The notes beneath the pieces were generated by a model. It was given only the letters and a program-made list of their open reading frames with translations, had not been told where the DNA came from and searched no databases. Below are positions 7,233 to 12,671 of a stretch of 13,393 nt of DNA, piece by piece (positions within the stretch are counted from its first letter, which is position 1; every line of letters begins with the position of its first letter). Source of the stretch: Candidatus Methylomirabilota bacterium (GTDB taxonomy: Bacteria; Methylomirabilota; Methylomirabilia; Methylomirabilales; JACQHM01). Location: positions 1-13,393 of the forward strand of contig JACQHM010000094.1 in assembly GCA_016199025.1 (NCBI GenBank), read 5' to 3'. Both the position numbers and the translations under genes were made by a program.

Positions 7233-7901
7233 TTACGTCTGGTACACGCGGTTAAACTCTAAGAAAGGGACGGTCTTTTCAAACAAGGCGATGACTTCCC
7301 ATTCGTGGGTGACCAGCACAAGGGTGCAGCCGTGTCTCTCGCAGATCTCTTTGAGGAGCCTCAGGACATCCTCCTTATTGACCGGATGCAAGGAGGCGGT
7401 TGGTTCGTCGGCCAGAAGAAGCTCTGGCCGATTTGCCAGGGCCCTGGCGACAGCCACCCGTTGCTGCTCACCAAAGGACATCTGAGAGGGAGAATAGTTC
7501 AACCGGTGGGAAAGTCCGACCTCGCCTAATAAGCGTTTGGCTTCCTTGAGATCGCTCTTCCGCGGGGAAAAGGTCATCCCTATCAAGACATTTTCGAGGG
7601 CGGTGTAGCCTTGTAACAGGTTGAAGTTCTGGTAGATGTACCCGATATACTGGGCCCTGAAACGATCCCTGGCCGCTTCTGACAGGCTTTCCAGGGAGTG
7701 CCCACACACCGTCACCCTTCCCTTTGAAACCGGTAAGAGGCCGGCCAGGATATGGAGAAACGTGGACTTCCCCGAACCTGACGGGCCAAAGAGGGCAACC
7801 TGGTTACCTTTCTCCACCCGCCAATACGGAACGTCAAGAACCTTCAGAGGTTCTTTCCCGCTGTCAAACACGACTTCTAGCGAATCAATTTCGATGATCA
7901 T
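7233..7901 (-). CDS. ABC transporter ATP-binding protein, MacB/LolD type
   Basis: A 222-aa ATPase, the first gene of the operon. Walker A GPSGSGKS (39-46), Q-loop Q91 in IGYIYQNFNLL, Walker B LLLADE (161-166) and H-loop H199 in VTHEWE are intact. The signature is M-S-F-G-E-Q-Q-R (141-148) in place of LSGGQQQR, and the D-loop region reads PTASLHP instead of the usual PTGNLD or PTSALD. The QYIGYIYQNFNLL segment and size match LolD/MacB/FtsE partners. The start is taken as ATG 7901; a GTG at 7904 is in frame directly before it. No SD is visible. The predicted -10 box (7912-7917) puts the transcript start near 7905, so the mRNA would have 0-4 nt ahead of the start codon. Confidence 0.88.
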   Translation of the reverse strand: MIIEIDSLEVVFDSGKEPLKVLDVPYWRVEKGNQVALFGPSGSGKSTFLHILAGLLPVSKGRVTVCGHSLESLSEAARDRFRAQYIGYIYQNFNLLQGYTALENVLIGMTFSPRKSDLKEAKRLLGEVGLSHRLNYSPSQMSFGEQQRVAVARALANRPELLLADEPTASLHPVNKEDVLRLLKEICERHGCTLVLVTHEWEVIALFEKTVPFLEFNRVYQT

Positions 7902-7911
7902 CACATCTTAA

Positions 7912-7940
7912 AGTATGGCTGTTTAGCGCCCATCGGTCAA
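7912..7940 (-). promoter_or_regulatory. Promoter P1 of the ABC-DUF3299-nadB-slp operon
   Basis: Read on the minus strand: -35 TTGACC (7940-7935), 17-bp spacer, -10 CATACT (7917-7912), predicted +1 near 7905. The 19-bp element at 7956-7938 (TAAGCCGTTCGGTCCATTG) overlaps the first bases of the -35. No leader remains before the ATPase start codon. Confidence 0.6.
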
Positions 7941-7948
7941 TGGACCGA
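7933..7948. promoter_or_regulatory. Perfect dyad TCGGTC-N4-GACCGA
   Basis: TCGGTC (7933-7938) and GACCGA (7943-7948) form a perfect 6+4+6 inverted repeat across the -35 box of P1. It contains the core of the 19-bp element plus an extra half-site not found at the other divergent region. A dimeric regulator could bind here, possibly for extra repression of P1. Confidence 0.5.
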
Positions 7949-7956
7949 ACGGCTTA
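7938..7956 (-). promoter_or_regulatory. 19-bp regulatory element, copy 1 (P1)
   Basis: Minus-strand TAAGCCGTTCGGTCCATTG, one of four copies of TRRGYCRWTYGGTCYATTK. Its centre is about 42 bp upstream of the predicted P1 start. It is head-to-head with copy 2 and separated from it by 6 bp. Confidence 0.65.
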
Positions 7957-7962
7957 GAAAAA

Positions 7963-7981
7963 TAGGCCATTCGGTCTATTG
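7963..7981 (+). promoter_or_regulatory. 19-bp regulatory element, copy 2 (P2)
   Basis: TAGGCCATTCGGTCTATTG. It points toward the C69 peptidase gene, with its final TTG forming the first three bases of the P2 -35 box. It matches copy 4 at 14 of 19 positions, all differences being transitions. Confidence 0.68.
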
Positions 7982-8007
7982 TTTCAGGAACGGAAGCAGC
8001 TTATCCT
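7979..8007 (+). promoter_or_regulatory. Promoter P2 of the C69 peptidase gene
   Basis: -35 TTGTTT (7979-7984), 17-bp spacer, -10 TATCCT (8002-8007), predicted +1 near 8014, giving a leader of about 90 nt. The spacer contains GGAACGGAAGCAGC (7987-8000), which is identical in promoter P4 at 10524-10537. Confidence 0.62.
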
Positions 8008-8103
8008 TAAAACTTGAAGGGAGGTGAGAAGCGATCAGACACTTTAAAAATTATAGCAGATTTTGGGAAAATTTTCACAAGTATAAAGGAACGGAGGTGG
8101 ATT

Positions 8104-9690
8104 GTGAGAGTAGAGCGAGAAGTCCATAGGCTCTCCCGACGGGAATTCTTGAAGAGCAGCGCGGTTGTCGGGGGAGGGGTCCTGGCGCTGCTGAACCCGG
8201 AGGGCCTGGCTAGGGCCGTGGAAGGCTCCCAGGCGGGCGGCAAACCCCTCTGCGGCTGGAGCGACCTGGTCAGGGCCTATGCCTGCGATACCATGGTGGC
8301 GTTGCCTGACGCCACCACGACGGGCACCACCATCCTGGGCAAGAACAGCGACCGGCCGATCTATGACTGCCAGCCCCTCATGTCCTACCCCCGGCAGACC
8401 CATCCCCCCGGAGCGACACTGAAACTGGAGTACCGCGAGATCCCCCAGGTCCGGGAGACGTACGCGACCATCGGCTCGAGCCCGTACTGGTGCTGGGGCT
8501 ATGAGGAGGGGATCAACGAGTTCGGCGTCGCCATCGGGAACGAGGCTATCTTCACGAAGACCTTTGCCCAAGCCGCTCAGGCAAGCAAGGCCGACCGGCC
8601 TCCAGAGCTGGGGCTTTTGGGGATGGATCTCCTCCGGCTGGGGTTAGAGCGGGGGCGGACGGCCCGCGAGGCCCTGGAGGTGATCACCAGCCTGGTCGAG
8701 CAGTACGGCCAGTGGGGCTCTGGGGTTCCAACCTTTGGTCATGAGGCCGGGGGCTATGACAATTCGTACATCATTGCCGATGCCAAAGAGGCTTGGATCC
8801 TGGAGACGGTGGGGAAGCGGTGGATCGCGAAGCGGGTCACCCGGGGGGTCGCTACCATCTCGAATGAGCCCTCCATCCGGACCGAATGGGACCTGGCCAG
8901 CCCGGACCTGATTGACTACGCCATCGAGATGGGCTGGTGGCCAAGGGACAGGAAGAGTGAATTTGACTTTGCCCTGGCCTACATCGACTTCAACACCCCT
9001 CTCCAGCTCTCCCACATCCGGGCGCAGCGGTCCCGGCAACTGCTAGCCGAGAAAAAGACCGGCGATGTCTCCCCTCGGTGGGTGATGCGGACCCTCCGGG
9101 ACCACTACGAGACGACGTTCCTGGAGGGGCCCTACTTTAACGCGGCCCTGCCTGATTTCCTGACCCTGTGCATGCATGTCTCCCCTGCCGGCTTCACCTG
9201 GGGGAACACGGCCAGTTCGGCGGTGTTCATCCTTCCGGGCACCGCAGAGCGTCTCGCCCAGATGTGGTGGACCCCGGTAACCCCCTGCACAGGGCTCTAT
9301 CTCCCGGCCTTCGCCGCGGTGAGCGATCTCCCTCAGATGCTGTCCACGGCGGGGCAACAGGGGAAGACCGTGACTGCGCCCCCGTTGGCCCAGAAGGACG
9401 CGTTCGCATCTGACTCCTACTGGTGGCTGTTCCGGGACCTTTTGGACCGGATCAAGGGGGACGAGATCGGGACCACCTTCAACCAGCGGCAGCCCATGGT
9501 CCGGGCGGCCTTTGACCGGCTGGAGGAGAAGTGGGCGGCGGAGGCGTGGAAGGTGGAGCGGCAGGCGGTGGACCTCAAGCGGGCGGGGCGAAGTGCGGAA
9601 GCGACCCGCGTGTTGAACGCCTTTACCCAGAAGTGCCTGGAGGAGGCCCTCGAGACGATCAACACGTTACGACGGAGCCTGACCGTCTAA
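8104..9690 (+). CDS. Tat-exported secernin-like C69 family peptidase
   Basis: A 528-aa N-terminal-nucleophile hydrolase of the secernin/dipeptidase C69 family (PF03577-like). The start is the GTG at 8104: GGAGGTGG (8093-8100) lies just upstream, and the N-terminus then becomes a Tat signal, L-S-R12-R13-E-F-L-K followed by SSAVVGGGVLALL and a cut near ARAVEG. After the leader comes YAC61DTMVALPDATTTGTTILGKNSDRP, the family N-terminal block in which Cys becomes the free N-terminal nucleophile after processing; NSDRP is strongly conserved. Other family blocks are YWCWGYEEGINEFGVAIGNEA, LLGMDLLRLGLERGRTAREALEVI, GGYDNSYIIAD, WILETVGKRWIAK and ISNEPSI. The Cys lies well inside the preprotein, so cleavage beyond the Tat site is expected. 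It probably cleaves peptides or amides in the periplasm. Transcribed from P2, divergent from the ABC operon. Confidence 0.87.
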   Translation: MRVEREVHRLSRREFLKSSAVVGGGVLALLNPEGLARAVEGSQAGGKPLCGWSDLVRAYACDTMVALPDATTTGTTILGKNSDRPIYDCQPLMSYPRQTHPPGATLKLEYREIPQVRETYATIGSSPYWCWGYEEGINEFGVAIGNEAIFTKTFAQAAQASKADRPPELGLLGMDLLRLGLERGRTAREALEVITSLVEQYGQWGSGVPTFGHEAGGYDNSYIIADAKEAWILETVGKRWIAKRVTRGVATISNEPSIRTEWDLASPDLIDYAIEMGWWPRDRKSEFDFALAYIDFNTPLQLSHIRAQRSRQLLAEKKTGDVSPRWVMRTLRDHYETTFLEGPYFNAALPDFLTLCMHVSPAGFTWGNTASSAVFILPGTAERLAQMWWTPVTPCTGLYLPAFAAVSDLPQMLSTAGQQGKTVTAPPLAQKDAFASDSYWWLFRDLLDRIKGDEIGTTFNQRQPMVRAAFDRLEEKWAAEAWKVERQAVDLKRAGRSAEATRVLNAFTQKCLEEALETINTLRRSLTV

Positions 9691-9716
9691 CACGAGGCCG
9701 ATGGGCCTGCCCGTCA

Positions 9717-9815
9717 ACGGGCGACCCGGTGAGGCGTCCATTCCGGCCACCTCTGTGGAGAGAGAGGCCGAGCCGAGGACCAACGCTCCTCATGGACGTT
9801 CAACGGGTCGCCCGT
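9717..9815. repeat. Imperfect inverted repeat between convergent genes
   Basis: The arm 9717-9741 (ACGGGCGACCCGGTGAGGCG...) is the reverse complement of 9792-9815 apart from one indel and two mismatches, with a 50-bp loop. A small hairpin GCCCG-TCAA-CGGGC (9709-9722) overlaps the left arm, and CCTCT/AGAGG in the loop can also pair. The structure fills the gap between the C69 gene and the oppositely oriented C_GCAxxG gene. It may act as a two-way transcript end (no T-run is seen) or be a small repeat element. There is no gene in 9691-9847. Confidence 0.5.
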
Positions 9816-9847
9816 CCTGTTCTCAGGTCGCCTGCGTTTGGAAGCGG

Positions 9848-10366
9848 TTAAACCTCGCTCCGTGGTTCATATCCCGCGCTGAGGATCACCTCCGTGGCCA
9901 GCTCTGCTGCCCTCCTTGCGACCTCAGGACATTTCTCATACCCGCCGGCCTTGACGAATGCCTTTCGCTCCTCAAGGTCCCAGAAGTTGAAGCTCCTGCC
10001 GAAGAGGGCTTTGTGGATCTCCCGGCATTGGGTGGTGCCGAAGGCCTCTTGGAAGCGCCGGCAGAGTTCCATGCTGAGCTCCATGGCCTTTGTATAACCG
10101 GGAGAGGTGCTGCTGTCCTCAAGCTCCTCCCGGCCAAAGGCGAGGCTGATGGCCATGATGCCGCCCATGAGGGCCCCGCAGGTCTCCCCCATCCGGGCGA
10201 TCCCGCCGGCTAAAGCGGTCGCGGCCTTGTAGCTCTCTCGATTCCCTAGCTTCAGGTGATCCTGCAGGGCCCTGAGGACGCACTGCGAGCACCCGTGATA
10301 GGTCCTCTCGTACTCGTAGGCCGCCTCCCCTATCTTCGTGACCAGATTGGCGTGAGACTCGCTCAT
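9848..10366 (-). CDS. C_GCAxxG_C_C family redox-active protein
   Basis: A 172-aa cytoplasmic protein of the C_GCAxxG_C_C family (PF09719), usually treated as a small putative redox or metal-binding protein. The Cys pattern fits: H-G-C26-S-Q-C29 at the N-terminus, GGIARMGETC63GALMGGIMAISL as the name-giving C-G-A-L core, then C102 and C114 (QCREI) and C146 (EKCPEVARRAAELATEVI) near the C-terminus. No signal peptide or membrane helix is present. The start at 10366 is chosen because GGAGGGAG stands just upstream and the N-terminus fits the family; the frame extends to 10483 but that part crosses the promoter. It is transcribed from P3, divergent from the propeller gene, and ends convergent to the C69 gene. 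Electron donor or partner unknown. Confidence 0.85.
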   Translation of the reverse strand: MSESHANLVTKIGEAAYEYERTYHGCSQCVLRALQDHLKLGNRESYKAATALAGGIARMGETCGALMGGIMAISLAFGREELEDSSTSPGYTKAMELSMELCRRFQEAFGTTQCREIHKALFGRSFNFWDLEERKAFVKAGGYEKCPEVARRAAELATEVILSAGYEPRSEV

Positions 10367-10437
10367 CGGCTCCCTCCAGTGTGAGTGTTTCCTCTCACCT
10401 TCCGTGTCTTGCCTGCCACGAATCCACCTCTTTTTAG

Positions 10438-10466
10438 AGGATAATCTGGTTAAGTAATGGTTGAAA
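10438..10466 (-). promoter_or_regulatory. Promoter P3 of the C_GCAxxG gene
   Basis: Read on the minus strand: -35 TTTCAA (10466-10461, weak), 17-bp spacer, -10 TATCCT (10443-10438), predicted +1 near 10431 and a leader of about 65 nt. The distance from the 19-bp element to TTATCC is identical to that in P2, which is the main support. Confidence 0.57.
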
Positions 10467-10482
10467 TAGACCGATCGGCTCA
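10464..10482 (-). promoter_or_regulatory. 19-bp regulatory element, copy 3 (P3)
   Basis: Minus-strand TGAGCCGATCGGTCTATTT, overlapping the P3 -35 by the same offset as the other copies. It matches copy 1 at 15 of 19 positions. It is separated from copy 4 by 17 bp, 11 bp more than the gap between copies 1 and 2. Confidence 0.65.
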
Positions 10483-10499
10483 TTTTTGGCGGGATCTTA

Positions 10500-10518
10500 T
10501 GGGTCGTTTGGTCTATTG
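10500..10518 (+). promoter_or_regulatory. 19-bp regulatory element, copy 4 (P4)
   Basis: TGGGTCGTTTGGTCTATTG, pointing toward the propeller gene and centred about 42 bp upstream of its predicted transcript start. This copy shows an internal direct repeat, GGTC-N4-GGTC, which is degenerate (RGYC-N4-GGTC) in the other three. Confidence 0.67.
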
Positions 10519-10544
10519 TTCTGGGAACGGAAGCAGCCTATCAT
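10516..10544 (+). promoter_or_regulatory. Promoter P4 of the cytochrome-propeller/epimerase operon
   Basis: -35 TTGTTC (10516-10521), 17-bp spacer, -10 TATCAT (10539-10544), predicted +1 near 10551 and a leader of about 57 nt ending in AGGAGG (10596-10601) before the ATG. The block 10499-10542 matches 7962-8005 around P2 at 36 of 44 positions. Confidence 0.63.
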
Positions 10545-10607
10545 ACAAGTGTAAAGGTAGGGTGATAAAGAAGAGGGGAGTAACCCTTTTATTGTAGGAG
10601 GACGGTC

Positions 10608-12671
10608 ATGGAAAGCCAGCGATATATTCTCATGCTTACTTTTATCCTGGGTTCCCTCGCCCTCGTCCCTCTGGAAGCGGGAGGCTACCTGGAGGAGGTT
10701 TTGGGCAAGAAGGGAAAGCCCGGAGAGGAGGTCGTCCTCGAAGTGGGTGCCATGCCTGTCCCGCCTCCTTCCCGCCGGCAGGTGATCGATGCGAATAAAG
10801 GGGTGGTCTGCCTCCAATGTCATCGCATGCCGTATCCCACCGCCCCTCAGAAGCCGGCCAAGCCGGGAGGGATGGTCCTCTCCTCGATTCAAACGACCCC
10901 TCCAGGAGGATTAAGGCTCCTGACCTCCCATCCGGCTCCGTTAAACTATATCGCCGGGGGGTGGAGCCCGGATGGGAAGCAGATCGTCTATTCCCTGAAC
11001 CTTTTCCAGAACGATTGGGATCTCTGGGTGATGGATGCCGATGGCAAGAATCGGGTTCCTCTCGTTTCCGGCCTTGCCGTTGATCTGGCACCGGATTGGA
11101 GCCCAGACGGCAAGGCCATGGTCTTTCAGTCCAACCGCTCGGGGAATAACGATCTGTGGATGATCGAGCTTGCCTCCAGGAAACTGACCCAGTTGACCAA
11201 TGATCCAGGCGAGGACACGATGCCCAAATGGTCCCCGAACGGGAAGAGGATCGTGTTCCAGTCCAATCGGACCGGCAACGAGGAGATCTGGCTTCTGGAG
11301 ATTGCCACCGGCCAATTGACGCAACTGACCCGCAACCCGGCCCGGGATGAGAATCCTGTCTTCAGTCCCCAAGGCGACAAGATCGTCTTTGTCTCCGATC
11401 GCGCCGGGACAAAGGACATCTTTGTCATGAACCCGGATGGCTCCCGCCAGGAGGCCCTGACCAAAGGTCCGGACGAGGACATCGCGCCGCACTGGAGCCC
11501 GGATGGAAAGAAGCTCATCTTTTCCCGGAAACGTGCGGACAATTGGGATCTCTGGGTGATGGAGGCGGATGGAAACAATCCCATTCGGTTGACCACCCAT
11601 CCGGCGGCGGAGCTTGGCCCCTACTGGAGCCCCGATGGCAGGTGGATCATCTTCTCCTCGACGATCCGGGGCCCGTGGGATGTGCTCGTGATGCCGGTGG
11701 ATGCCTCTATGGTCGATCCTGCGGATAGCCCCCTCAAACGCCTCACCACGAGTGAGGCCCGGGAGGTGGGTGCCGTTTGGAGCCCAGATGGGAAGCGGAT
11801 TGCGTACAACTCCGATGTGAATCAGCATTGGAGTCTCTGGGTGATGGAGGCGGATGGGTCGAACAAGCGGCAACTGACCGGGGAGGACGAGGACGCCGGC
11901 TGGCCGGTCTGGAGCCGGGATGGGGAGGAGATCCTCTATTGGGCTTTCAAGGATGGCAATCAGGATCTCTGGGTGATGGATGCGGATGGGAACAACAAAA
12001 GGCGACTGACCGATGATCCCGCGCTGGATGGTAATGGGGAATGGAGCCCCGATGGGAAGAAGATCGTGTTCGTCTCCGAACGGACCGGCAAGGGCGATCT
12101 CTATGTCATGGAGGCCGATGGCGCGAATCTTCAGCGGTTGACCTCAACCGAGGCCTTTGATTGGACCCCCCATTGGAGCCCGGATGGCAAGAGGATCGCC
12201 TACATCTCGAACGAGACCGGCAAGTTTGAGATCTGGACGGTGGACATCGAAACCCTCGAGAGGAAACACCTCACGCCCGATGCCGATGCCAATGTGGTGC
12301 CGCAGTGGAGCCCTGCCGGCACCACGCTTCTTTATTTGGGGTGGCGGGGGGGCAAGTATCCCAAGGAGGGGAGCTACGATCTGGTGCTCATGGACCCGGA
12401 CGGCGGTGAGAAGAGAGACCTGGTGCCTTCGCCGGTGGAGGAGATGACCCCGCGGTGGAGCTCGGATGGGAGTCGTCTGCTTTTCTGGTCCTGGCGGACG
12501 GGAAACCCGGAGATCTTTGTGGTGAAGGCTGATGGGAGTGGGCTGACACAACTGACCGACAACCTGGCCTGGGATGTGCATGCAGCCTGGAGCCCCGATG
12601 GCAGGAAGATCGCCTTCGACTCCGACCGGATGAGCAATTTCGATATCTGGATCATGGACGTACCGCAATGA
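10608..12671 (+). CDS. Exported 13-repeat TolB-like propeller with CXXCH haem site
   Basis: A 687-aa protein with a signal peptide (about 1-25), a short N-terminal segment carrying a single c-type haem motif C68-L-Q-C71-H72 with M74 close by, and 13 PD40/TolB-like repeats. The repeats centre on W-S-P-D-G at residues 119, 164, 208, 252 (VFSPQG), 296, 340, 391, 435 (WSRDG), 479, 523, 567 (WSPAG), 617 (WSSDG) and 661. Spacing is 44-45 residues except for 51 before repeat 7 and 50 before repeat 12, which have insertions. Thirteen blades suggest two propellers (6+7). TolB-like propellers bind proteins or ligands; the haem would make this a periplasmic electron carrier or sensor, but its partner is unknown. 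AGGAGG lies 6 nt before the ATG. The stop overlaps the next start as ATGA. Confidence 0.86.
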   Translation: MESQRYILMLTFILGSLALVPLEAGGYLEEVLGKKGKPGEEVVLEVGAMPVPPPSRRQVIDANKGVVCLQCHRMPYPTAPQKPAKPGGMVLSSIQTTPPGGLRLLTSHPAPLNYIAGGWSPDGKQIVYSLNLFQNDWDLWVMDADGKNRVPLVSGLAVDLAPDWSPDGKAMVFQSNRSGNNDLWMIELASRKLTQLTNDPGEDTMPKWSPNGKRIVFQSNRTGNEEIWLLEIATGQLTQLTRNPARDENPVFSPQGDKIVFVSDRAGTKDIFVMNPDGSRQEALTKGPDEDIAPHWSPDGKKLIFSRKRADNWDLWVMEADGNNPIRLTTHPAAELGPYWSPDGRWIIFSSTIRGPWDVLVMPVDASMVDPADSPLKRLTTSEAREVGAVWSPDGKRIAYNSDVNQHWSLWVMEADGSNKRQLTGEDEDAGWPVWSRDGEEILYWAFKDGNQDLWVMDADGNNKRRLTDDPALDGNGEWSPDGKKIVFVSERTGKGDLYVMEADGANLQRLTSTEAFDWTPHWSPDGKRIAYISNETGKFEIWTVDIETLERKHLTPDADANVVPQWSPAGTTLLYLGWRGGKYPKEGSYDLVLMDPDGGEKRDLVPSPVEEMTPRWSSDGSRLLFWSWRTGNPEIFVVKADGSGLTQLTDNLAWDVHAAWSPDGRKIAFDSDRMSNFDIWIMDVPQ

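Noticed and set aside
6475..7485. A 336-codon open frame on the plus strand
   Set aside because: It is antisense to the permease and ATPase, both with full family motifs; it has no recognisable domain.
8014..8103. N-terminal extension of the C69 protein from TTG 8014, or a 7-codon leader frame from GTG 8024
   Set aside because: The GTG at 8104 has an excellent SD and a Tat signal begins there. The short frame has SD-like bases directly abutting it and no regulatory sequence such as a run of one amino acid.
10571..10590. Weak 7-bp stem AAGAGGG/CCCTTTT in the leader of the propeller gene
   Set aside because: It includes a G-U pair, is short, and has no alternative pairing partner; not enough for an attenuator or riboswitch.
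10941..11873. A 310-codon minus-strand frame with repeated H-H-P-E-I-P segments
   Set aside because: It is the reverse reading of the propeller repeats; the periodicity comes from the WSPDG coding repeats.
10940..12610. Regularly spaced repeats suggestive of a tandem repeat or CRISPR-like array
   Set aside because: They are coding repeats of about 132-135 bp in frame within the propeller gene, with diverged copies and no spacer structure.
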